Assembly (NCBI GenBank): GCA_025769875.1
Contig: JAGFNK010000632.1
Span: 1-28,874, forward strand
Source of the DNA: Russula earlei
Taxonomy: Eukaryota; Basidiomycota; Agaricomycetes; Russulales; Russulaceae
Direction of reading: 5' to 3'
Length of the DNA: 28,874 nucleotides
Shown in pieces: positions 9,423 to 18,389 of this stretch. The translations under genes and the position numbers were made by a program. The notes under the pieces were generated by a model. It was not told the origin of the DNA and searched no databases. It saw only the letters and a program-made list of their open reading frames with translations. Within the stretch, counting starts at the first letter, position 1, and the number at the start of each line of letters is the position of its first letter.

Positions 9423-10250
9423 TGTCAAGACATGTACTGCTGATCACTAAGGACTCAGGAGCAGGTGGGCAAAGGTTGGAACAGATGATACGCGGCGTAA
9501 ACGGCATTGAACAAGAGGATGAGCCAAACGACTAGGAGATACCAGATGGAGGCTGGTATGTGTTGCAGAAGGCAGAGGCAAAGAGTAGAGGCCAGTGCAG
9601 CAAGGGGCTTTAAACAAGGCAGTTGTTGAAGAGTACCTTGAAGACAAGGGAGGACTTTAGACTGAGTGGTCGCAGGGGAGTACCCAGGAAGATGAGAGTA
9701 TCACAAATGGACAGTCTGATGACTGCCATGCTACATTGGGGCTTATATACTGTGTACAGGGTCGATTAGAAAGGGCAGGAACTATTCTAGACCCCTTGGT
9801 ACTGTCCAATAGGACTACAGAGGCATAAACTTGCTTGTGTCAGGTTTCAGGCTTACTGAGCATATTACTGATCTTTGTGGAGCGATGACATCATTATGAT
9901 GTCACTGTGGATCGCTTAGTGAGCCAGTGAAGTCATTGTGGAGTCGCTCAGTCAGCCATGATGTCATTGGAGCCTAGATGACATCATATGAGTTATGCAA
10001 CAGTTTATAGGAGTTTATGCTGCTGTTTTGGGTTCTTGGTGGCTGAGTGGCCATGTGGCTGCCACGCAATGATTACCTGATTATGAAATGGGTGCCTGGT
10101 CATGTTATAGTGCCTTTGCAACAGCGATATCTTGCACTGCAGGAGGGATAGCCTAAGAAACAGAAGTGTGTTGGCAATGCAAAGTGAGAGAGGTCTCTCT
10201 TGAGTGAAATAGGACAATATATGGCCAGGATCTGGCCTTGGTTCGTAACA
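9423..10250 (-). mobile_element. Solo LTR-A without matching target duplication
   Basis: It is full length (828 bp) from TGTCAAGACATG to GGTTCGTAACA. The flanks are gaatc on the left and atcat on the right, so no 5-bp duplication is present. LTR-D lies on one side and a gag fragment on the other. This suggests that the copy formed by recombination between two separate LTR-A insertions, deleting the DNA between them. Confidence 0.88.
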
Positions 10251-10952
10251 ATCATAGTAAGTGCAAGTCAAATCAAACAAGTCATAAAACACAAGGGAAA
10301 CATGAGACATGTCTGGGTAGGCTATCCTGGTTGCTGGTCCAGTCTGAAGCACTGGTTCTGTGACATCTTCACTCTGTCATTGTCAGGACAGTTCTGGCTA
10401 ATATGCCCTGCTTTCTTGCAGATGAAGCATTTTCCTTCTGCTAGCAGTTTCTTCTTCTCCTCAGTCAGAGGAGGTCAATGCTTAGTCCTTGCTGCATCAG
10501 TGCATACTGAGTCCACTTCCATAGCATTGGGGTCTCTTTGGTTTCACCTCTTCCCAAATTGTAGGGACTTCATGTGATTCTCCCTGGTGGTTAATGCTCC
10601 ACATCCAGTTCCAATATTAGCTCTCATAAGCTGGTCTCTGGCTTGTTCCTCCCTAGCGGCATTGATCCATGCTTGCAGATCATTGATGGGGGGAATGTCT
10701 CTGACTGGTCAATTGTAAATTTGTTCTATCAGTCAGGTGAGTAGTCCTGCTTTGTATGCTTCAACTGCTCTGGGTGAGTTCTGGTCCCATCCTGCTTTGT
10801 TGAGCAGAACTAGGAACTTGCTGGTGTAATCATCCAACAATGCTGCTTTAGACATTGATAACTGTTGCAGCTCCATGAAGGCATCTTCTGGCTCTGTGGT
10901 GTCTTTGAATTCTACATAGAAGTTGTCCACAAACTCCATTCAAAAGAGCATG
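10251..10952 (-). pseudogene. Gag fragment with CCHC zinc knuckle
   Basis: Reading on the minus strand from 10939, it encodes MEFVDNFYVEFKDTTEPEDA, then LDDYTSKFLVLLNKAGW, the typical Ty3/Gypsy capsid (Retrotrans_gag) pattern. In-frame stops follow, and then comes a zinc knuckle CFICKKAGHISQNC (CX2CX4HX4C, about 10387-10428). The capsid start and all of pol are absent. The protein would package element RNA into virus-like particles. It differs from the Gypsy gag at 25-26 kb, so it comes from another element. Borders are set by LTR-A (10250) and LTR-B (10953). Confidence 0.8.
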
Positions 10953-11912
10953 TGTCATGACTCACTGTTGAACAATCCAGTTCAAGAGCAAGGTAAGAGC
11001 TCAGAGACAAGTCAACTGAGTTCCAAGACAAAGTTGGTGAAGAGGATAGTCCAAACAAGTAGCAGATACCAGAGAGGAACTGGTATGGGCTGTGAGAGGT
11101 GATCACAAAGAGAAAGGGCCAGGACATGCTAGATAGGGTGGTCCTAAATGAGTACCCTCGGTAATAGAGTGCTGCAAATCAAATGGACAGTCTGAAGACT
11201 GTCCACTACTTTATTGAGCGCTTATATACTACAAGAGAACTGTTAAATAGGGAACAAGTCATAACCTTGTTATCAAGCTCAATTGATGGATGAGTAAGAA
11301 GTCAGAGTATGCTTACTGAGAATGCTCAGTCATGCTCAGTAAGCTGCTGAGTAAGAAGGCTCATATTGATGAGTAAGAGCCTTTACTGCCCATGTGTTCA
11401 CTGCTTTAGTACATGTGCAAGCACCTGATTCATTTACTGTTAGTTAGTTTAGGGCTGGTCATTTGAGGACTTGTAGTTTGGTTCAGGGAATAGAGTTGTC
11501 CATAAGGCCCCTTATACAGTTCTATTAGGGTCCTTAGAGTCAACCCTAATACTTCTATTAAGGTCCTTAGTATTGCCTTATAGTTTGTTCTAAGGTTATT
11601 AGAGTTAGTCTAATAACACATTGTAGGGCTTTTAGTATCTTGTTGGTGCCTCTTGTAGAGCACTTTGGGTCATCCTAAAGGGTCTTTAGGGAGGCTATAA
11701 TACTGTCTTACATTGCTAAAAGGGTTGCCACTAAGTGGGGCTTGCTGTATGTTGATTGTGCCAAGAATCACTCACGTGACAATGTGCATGCAATATTGTG
11801 GACACCTCTACTCACCCCTTTTGTCTGTGTGAACAGGGTGGCATCATAGAGGCTGAGTTTCCTCTAATAAGGAAGGGTCCTTCAAGGGCCCTCTGGGAAA
11901 TGGTACATGACA
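10953..11912 (-). mobile_element. LTR-B, full length, no matching target duplication
   Basis: 960 bp from TGTCATGACTCACTG to GGTACATGACA. It includes the minus-strand TATATAAG promoter and the full tgctcagtaagc repeat block that is deleted in the copy at 581. The flanks are gcatg and ttcag. It could be the 5' LTR of the element that supplied the gag fragment, or a recombined solo LTR. The neighbouring gag starts in mid-capsid, so a deletion has happened in either case. Confidence 0.85.
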
Positions 11913-11926
11913 TTCAGGACACGCTG

Positions 11927-12232
11927 TCAGGAAAGCACAGCATCACAGGCATCAGAGGGACCTTGTCTTATGTGGGTAGTCAAAGTAACAAAGGTTGCAC
12001 TGTCATCAGGGAGGTGAGGGAAACTCAACAATTTGACCTCCCCTTCATTGATGACCACTGTGATCTGTTGACTCTGATACAAAACTTGTGTAGCTGTAAT
12101 CACCAGGAAGTTGGCTGTTCTGCAAACCAAGATATGGACTAGTTTTCCAGCCCTAGTGCATGCCCACACAAGTAGAAGATGATTCTGCAAGGTGGGATGC
12201 ACAAATGTGAGTGCACACCTTGCAATGACCAC
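11927..12232 (-). CDS. Unrecognised small open frame
   Basis: 101 codons reading MVIARCALTFVHPTLQNHLL... to a TGA next to LTR-B. The composition is protein-like, without low complexity, and three cysteines lie in the first half. I recognise no domain, signal peptide or family. It may be an exon of a lost transposon gene, or chance. No neighbouring exon could be joined to it with confidence. Confidence 0.2.
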   Translation of the reverse strand: MVIARCALTFVHPTLQNHLLLVWACTRAGKLVHILVCRTANFLVITATQVLYQSQQITVVINEGEVKLLSFPHLPDDSATFVTLTTHIRQGPSDACDAVLS

Positions 12233-13207
12233 AAAATCTCAAGCAGAAAGAACAGGAAATTCACACTGGAGGTATTCATGGGCAGCATTGAGTTGATGGA
12301 TGGCAAAGCTGTCTTGGTATGCCAGCTAGATAGGACACAAGTGTGTCATTGAGTGGACTTTATGTGTCACAGGACCAGTACCTTGGACCAGACCGGCAAC
12401 CAGGCTAGCCTACCTGGACCAGACTCATGTTTACCTCACTTCTGATGACCTGTTATATGACTTGTGTGTACCATCACATTCCAGCATGTTCTACCTCAAT
12501 CACCTCACTTCCACCTCAAGGATGCTATTTGATATAGCATCCCAAATGTATATAAACCTGCCTGATAACAAGAACAAGCTTTAAGCTTGTTCTCCTGTGA
12601 AATATCACTGGATTAGCTTCAGGACTTGTAGGCTTGCAAGACATCAAGCAATTTGTCTGTAAACTCTTCCACTCATGAGTCTTCTCAGTGTGAAGACTTA
12701 TTTATCATTTCCCCTCTCTGTGGAACATATCTGCCTTGGCATTATTGTCTCCAAGATCCCCAACATCCATGAAGACTTCATGTCTCATTCAACTCTCTAT
12801 GTTCATCTTGCGCATGAACTGATTTGTCAGTGACACTGCCCCCAGTCAGTGACAGTATGCCATCATCAAGCCATACAATGATGCAAGGTACAGGAGGATA
12901 AAAGGAGCTTTTTGTATGTCCCCACAGTGAGCTCTGACACCTCTCCCCCACTATGACATTTCCATATATAGTAACTTACAAATATGTGGTCATGTGACAA
13001 ATGTGGGCTGATAGTGAGGACCTACTATATTTTAGTACACAAAATTTCATCCTAAATAGTGTTTAAAAGTCCAGTCCATTGGACTGAAAATGGACCACAG
13101 ATTGAACCAGACTGGACCAATGGCAATTGAACTGTAGCTGTGTCAGCAGTATCTGTGGTGCATTTGTTTCATTCACACATGCTCTCTCATCCCTCCTCCC
13201 CTCTCCT
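12233..13207. other. Unassigned DNA with hairpins, possible eroded LTR
   Basis: No gene is supported. A perfect hairpin ggatgctat/atagcatcc lies at 12520-12542. A TATATAAA promoter-like element lies at 12549-12556. An 11-bp palindrome pair agaacaagctt/aagcttgttct lies at 12571-12593. Hairpins around a TATA element are compatible with an LTR. Segments rich in ggaccaga/ccagtc occur at 12389-12425 and 13071-13125, including the inverted cagtccattggactg (13072-13086). No second copy is present to confirm a repeat. Confidence 0.35.
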
Positions 13208-13393
13208 TGTTGTAATTTCCCCTTATTCGCCACTAACCCTTGTTTCTATTTTTACACACTACCCTCATCCCCTCAGTTACCGTTTAACCCCTTTTTCTTG
13301 ATTGACTCCTGTCATTTCACCTTATGTTTCATCTATTGTTTGATCTCCTTTTGCTATTGGCTTGATCCTATCTATTGTTCCGCATATAGTACT
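13208..13393 (+). repeat. 5' fragment of LTR-C, cut by the next LTR-C
   Basis: It begins tgttgtaatttcccc and follows the sense strand of LTR-C with many changes up to catatagtac, where the next LTR-C starts. It is the oldest layer of this nest. Confidence 0.65.
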
Positions 13394-14580
13394 TGTTATG
13401 ATCTACCCCCTTATAGGTTCATCACTAACCCCTTCTGTTATTGTTCACTTCTGTCACCCTCATCCCTTTGGTTACTGTTTCATCCCTTGATATTGATTGA
13501 CAGCTGTCATTTCATCTTCTTGTGTTTCACCTGTCATTGATCCCCTTTTGCCATTGGCTTACTTTTAGCTATTGTTCTGCATATAGTACTGTACAGCCTT
13601 GCTATATACAGTATTTAAGTGCCTGTAGAAGCTGGGGAATGCCCCGAACTTAGCTTTGTCCCATTTCCTGTCACATCCCTTTGCCCTGTATCCTCTTTCT
13701 CAATCACAACTTGTGTTGTGCTGGCTTATACTCTGTTTGATCTGAGCTCATCACAAGGAACCCTTGTGTTCCTCCTTGTTATGATCTACCCCTCTTTCGG
13801 TTCATCCCTAACTACTTCTCTTATTGTTGTTCTTTACTTTCACCTCATCCCCTTGGTTACCATTTCATCCCTTGATGCTGATGGTCCCTTATTGTTTCAC
13901 TTGTCATGTTTCACCTATTGTTTGAGCCCCTTCTGCTATTGGTTCACTACTATCTATTGTTCCACATAAGGTACTGTACAGCCTTGCTAGATACAGTATT
14001 TAAGTGCCTGTAAAAGCTGGGGAATGCCCCAAGCTTAACTTTGTCCCATTTACTGTCGCATCCCTTGCCCTGTATACTCTCTCAAATCACAACTGCTTGT
14101 GCTGGCCTATACTCTGCTTGACCTGAGCACACCTCAAGGAACCCTTGTGTTCATCTTCCTCCTCTGCCTCTCTCTCATTTCCCTCCTCTTCTGTGAAACC
14201 AGAAGACTGACTCTGTCTGTGGGCTGAGTCATTGTCTGACTTAGTCTTGAGACACTAAACCTTTGATCCAGTCTCTCTGAGCTGGCCCCACTGAACCCTT
14301 GCACCAAGTCACAGGGACTTGGCCCCACTGAACCCTGACCTAACGCTCTAATGGCCACAATGCCATAACACTCCTCCTCCTCTGCTTCTCTCTCCTCACC
14401 CTCCTCTTCTGTGAAACCAGAAGATCGACTCTGTCTGTGGATTAGGTCATCCTTGACTTAGTCTTGAGACACTAAACCTCAGAACTGGTCTCTCTGAGCC
14501 AGTCCCCTTGAACCCCTGAACCAAATCACTGGGACTTGGCCCCACTGAACTGAGCTAACACTCCTTCCCACTAAACCTCC
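13394..14580 (+). repeat. LTR-C (middle layer) split by a younger LTR-C
   Basis: The arms are 13394-13776 and 14376 to about 14580. It starts TGTTATGATCTACCCCC and carries the TATTTAAG promoter (13612-13619). The right end is eroded after gagctaacactcc. The insertion point of the inner LTR-C lies in ...gtgttcctcct, and the arms rejoin in register there. Confidence 0.75.
13777..14370 (+). mobile_element. Solo LTR-C with TSD ctcct
   Basis: 594 bp from TGTTATGATC to TGCCATAACA, flanked by ctcct at 13772-13776 and 14371-14375. The length agrees with the 592-bp LTRs of the Gypsy element at 17707-27135. The sense strand is plus, opposite to that element. It retains the TATTTAAG promoter and the aagctta block where transcription is expected to begin. 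Confidence 0.92.
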
Positions 14581-14593
14581 CTCTATGGCCAAC

Positions 14594-14933
14594 ATGACTA
14601 CCTCCCTGGACAAGCCTTCACCTCATTACCCATAGCAAGCCACATTCCTGACTCAGCTGGAATGGATTTGCATGTGTGGTATTTTGTTTTCATTTCTGTG
14701 GCTACTTTTTTTTATTTTTAGACCACCACTCAGTATGTCAGTTGTCTCCCATTCACTTATCCACTGTGTGCCCTGTGGCTCGCGCACTCAGGCTCCTATA
14801 ACTCTATCCAACCCTCTACTACATGGATGCCCTCAAGTGCCTACTTGCATACTCCAGCATCATCATCATTAACTGTATCAACACCCACCCCAACTCTACT
14901 CTTCACAACTCAATATCCAAATCAGAGCCCCTC
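14594..14933 (+). other. Possible 5' part of a broken gene, unrecognised
   Basis: An ATG at 14594 opens MTTSLDKPSPHYP, then a TAG (14633), then QATFLTQLEWICM. A GTGTGG..TTTTAG stretch (about 14674-14719) could be an intron. The reading continues through serine/proline-rich sequence into the LTR-B insertion point. No family is recognised. The TAG could be a decayed CAG. It may be an old transposon gene; coding status is weakly supported. Confidence 0.2.
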
Positions 14934-16728
14934 TGTCAAGACTCACTGTTGAACTATCCAGTTCAAGAGCGAGGGGTAAGCTCAGAGACAAGTCGATAGA
15001 CGTCCAGGACGGCGTGGGCAAGAAGTAGAGTCCAGAGTAGTAACAGATACCAGAGAGGTACTGTCACTGTGAGAGTTGAACAATCATGCAGAGAGGAGGC
15101 CAGGATAGTCACAAGGGGACGGTCCTTAAAGGAGTATCCCAGGAATAGAGAGTGCTGTAAACAAATGGACAGTCTGAAGACTGTCCACTACTTTATTGAG
15201 CACTTATATACTACAAGAGGACTGCTAAATAGAGAACAAGTCATAACCTTGTTATCAAGCACAATGGAGTGCTGAGTAGAAGTCAGAGTGCGCTTACTGA
15301 GCATGCTCAGTCATGATCAGTAAGCTGCTGAGTAAGAAGGCTTTTCCTGATGAGTAAGAGCTTTCTTTGTCCACGTGTTTGCTGTTCTAGTGCTGTCAAG
15401 ACACGTACTGCTGATCACTAAGGACTCAGGAGCAGGTGGGCAAGGGTCGGAACAGATGATACACAGCGAAGGCAGCGTTGAACAAGAGGACGAGCCAAAT
15501 GACGAGGAGGTACCAGATGGGGACTGGTAAGTGTTGCAAGAGGCAGAGGCGAAGGCTGGAGGCCAGTGCAGCGAAGGGACTTTAGACAAGGCAGTCGTTG
15601 AAGAGTACCTTGGAGGCGAGGGAAGTCTTTAAACTGAGCGGTCGCAGGGGAGTACCCAGGAGTATGAGAGTATCACAAATGGACAGTCTGACGACTGCCA
15701 TGCTTCATTGGGGCTTATATACAGTGTACAGGGTCGATTACAAAGCACTGGGACTATTCTAGACTCTTTGGTACCATCCAATAGGACTACAGAGGCATAA
15801 ACTTGCTTGTGTCAACTTTCAGGCTTACTGAGCGCATTACTGATCATTGTGGAGCGATGACATCATTATGATGTCACTGTGGGGCGCTTAGTGAGCCTAT
15901 GAGGTCATTGTGGAGTTGCTCAGTCAGCCATGATGTCATTGGAGCCTTGATGACGTCAGATGATTTATGCAACAGTTTCTAAGAGTTTGTGCCGCTGTTT
16001 CGGGTCCATGGTGGCTGGGTGGCCATGTGGCTGCCACGCGATGATTACCCGATTAGGAAACTGGTGCCTGGTTGTGTTATAGTGCCTTTGCAATAGCAAT
16101 ATCTTGTACCACAGGAGGGATAGCCCAGAAAATGGAAGGGAGTTGGCAATGCAAAGTGAGAGAGGTTTTTCTTGAGTAAAATAGGACAATCTTCGGCCAG
16201 GACTTGGCCTTGGTTCGTAACAAGTGCACGTGCGAGCACCTGATTCATTTTCTGTTAGTTAGTTTAGGGCCGGTCATTTGAGGACTTGTAGTTTGGTTAG
16301 GGAATAGTGTTATCTTATAAGGCCCTTATATAGCTCTATTAGGGTCCTTAGAGTCGACCCTAATACTTCTATTAAGGTCCTTAGTATTGCCTTGTAGTTC
16401 ATTCTAGAGTTATTAGAGTTGGTCTAATAATGCGTTGTAGAGTCTTTGATACCAGGTTAGTACCCATTGTAGAGCACCTAGAGTTGTCCTAAAGGGTCCC
16501 TAGAAGGGCCCTAATACTGTCCTTTATTGCTAGGAGGGTTGCCATTAAGTGGGGCTTGCTGTATGTTGATTGTGCCGAGAATCGCTCGTGCGACAATGCA
16601 CACACGATATTGTGGACACCTCTACTCACCCCTTTTGCTCGTGTGAACAGGGTGACACCATAGAGGCTGGGTTTCCTCCTATAAGGAAGGGTCCTTCAAG
16701 GGCCCTCTCCAGAGAATGGTTCATGACA
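14934..16728 (-). mobile_element. Solo LTR-B with TSD ccctc, split by LTR-A
   Basis: It runs from TGTCAAGACTCACTG to GGTTCATGACA. The direct repeat ccctc is at 14929-14933 and 16729-16733. Without the inner LTR-A and its duplicated agtgc it is 961 bp, the same as the copy at 10953. The minus-strand TATATAAG and AATAAA elements are kept. Together with the copy at 581 this shows both nesting orders: LTR-B within A, and A within B. The two families were therefore active in overlapping periods. Confidence 0.92.
15394..16222 (-). mobile_element. Solo LTR-A with TSD agtgc inside LTR-B
   Basis: 829 bp from TGTCAAGACACG to GGTTCGTAACA, with agtgc at 15389-15393 and 16223-16227. It keeps an intact TGACGTCA octamer (15951-15958). 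It is very similar to the reverse complement of the LTR-A copies in the Gypsy element, so it belongs to the recent wave. Confidence 0.94.
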
Positions 16729-16733
16729 CCCTC

Positions 16734-17706
16734 CCTCCTACTCAATTGATTAGTCTCATCTTCTTGCAACCCTCGAAGGATGTTGTAAGGTATGTGATCC
16801 AGCTGAGCACCATCTCCCATCACTGCCCCAGTCTTGTCCATGTCTGTGCCCTCACCTGTCTCCTCTCCACCCACATCAGCCACAGCCTCCATGCTCCCAG
16901 TCTCAGCCTCAGCATTGCCAACCACCTCTATGTCTCTCATCACCACCCTAGTCCTTGTCTCATGCACCACCACACCCATAGCCTCAGCCTTGCCCACTGA
17001 CATCTTAGTGCTGCCTGCCACCTCAAGCCCAGCTCAATTGGCCATTGCCACCATGCCCTCAGCCTCATCTGCCACCATTCTGGGTCTAGTCCCAGTCACT
17101 GCTCTGCTTCCTGACCACACCACCCTCTCACTTCTGTTGCTAGCTGTTATGCCACCTTGCACCACTGAGAAAGAATGCATAAATAACTGGAAAATGAAGA
17201 GCACCCCACTGCCTCAGAAGAGCAGATGTCACAACACCGCCCCACAGAAAGAACATCAGACCCTGCCACCATGCCATTGTCACAGGAGAAGCTGCGAACA
17301 CAAGCACCACACTGCACAACACCTCCCCTTCCATCACATCCCTGCCCATACATACACCCTCATCCACATGTGCTGCCACCACCTGCAGTGGTAAAGACCT
17401 TGTCACCATGGCCACAAGATGATTACCAGAGACCCATTCATGTCTTGTTTTTGGACACTGATCACACACTCTCTAGCTCAACAACTACAGCAAGTGTTTG
17501 CAAGGTGAACCATGCTGTCCACCACCTCTTGTCTCCTCACCCACTCATGTGCTATTGTCAACATGTCCCACCACTGCCTGCTGTGGAGACGACCCTGCCA
17601 TCTTGCCACTGCCCTCACCCTCTTCTCTGTCGTCTCCGTCTCCCACGACCCTCACCCTCTGGCACCGCCACCCTCTCTCACCACCACCCTCACTCTTGCC
17701 ACCATC
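16734..17706. other. Low-complexity C-rich DNA, coding status unknown
   Basis: This is the target DNA between LTR-B and the Gypsy element. It is rich in cca/ctc/cac triplets, so open frames occur on both strands by composition. Plus-strand frames are Ser/Thr/Pro/His-rich, with one less biased patch containing TTEKECINNWKMKSTPLPQK (near 17170). Minus-strand frames are Gly/Glu/Val-rich. No motif is recognisable. It may be part of the same broken gene as 14594-14933 and 27141-27414. Confidence 0.25.
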
Positions 17707-18298
17707 TGTTACGACGTCGCGGCTGTAAGAGCGTTAGCTCAATGTTCGGTGGGGCCAAGTCCCGGTGACTTGGTTCAAGGGTTCAATGGGGGCTGGCTCA
17801 AAGAGACCTGATCAAAGGTTTAGCTTCTCAAGGTTGAGTCAGATAATGACTCAGTCCACAGACAGAGTCAATCTCCTGGTTTCACAGAAGAGGAGGACGA
17901 TGAGAGAGAGGCAGAGGAGAAAGAGGAACACAAAGGTTCCTTGAGGTATGCTCAGGTCAAGCAGAGTATAGGCCAGCACAGGCAAGTTGTGATTGAGAGA
18001 GAGTACAGGGCAAGGGATGCGACAGGAAATGGGACAAAGCTAAGCTTGGGGCATTCCCTAGCTTCTACAGGCGCTTAAATACTGTATCTAGCGAGGCTGT
18101 ACAGTACCATATGCAGAACAATAGATAATACTAACCAGTAGCAAAAGGAGCTCGAACAATAGGTGAAACACAATGAGTGAAACAATAAGAGGCCATCAAT
18201 ATCAAGGGTTGAAATGGTAACCAAGGGGACGAGGTTAAAAGGTAGGGAACAATAAGAAGTGTTTCAGGGACAAACCAAAAGAGGGGTAGATCATAACA
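17707..18298 (-). repeat. 3' LTR (LTR-C) of the Gypsy element
   Basis: It pairs with 26544-27135. A purine-rich gaggaggg lies on the minus strand just upstream of it (complement of 18304-18312), where the polypurine tract that primes plus-strand DNA is expected. Most differences from the 5' LTR are transitions, several at CpG positions, clustered in the first 50 bp. Confidence 0.93.
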
Positions 18299-18389
18299 TC
18301 ATGCCCTCCTCATGCTTAGTTCTCCAAACTAATCGGTCTCAGGGCCCGACTCATGGAGTTCATCGCCTTCGACCTCTGGCCACATGCCC

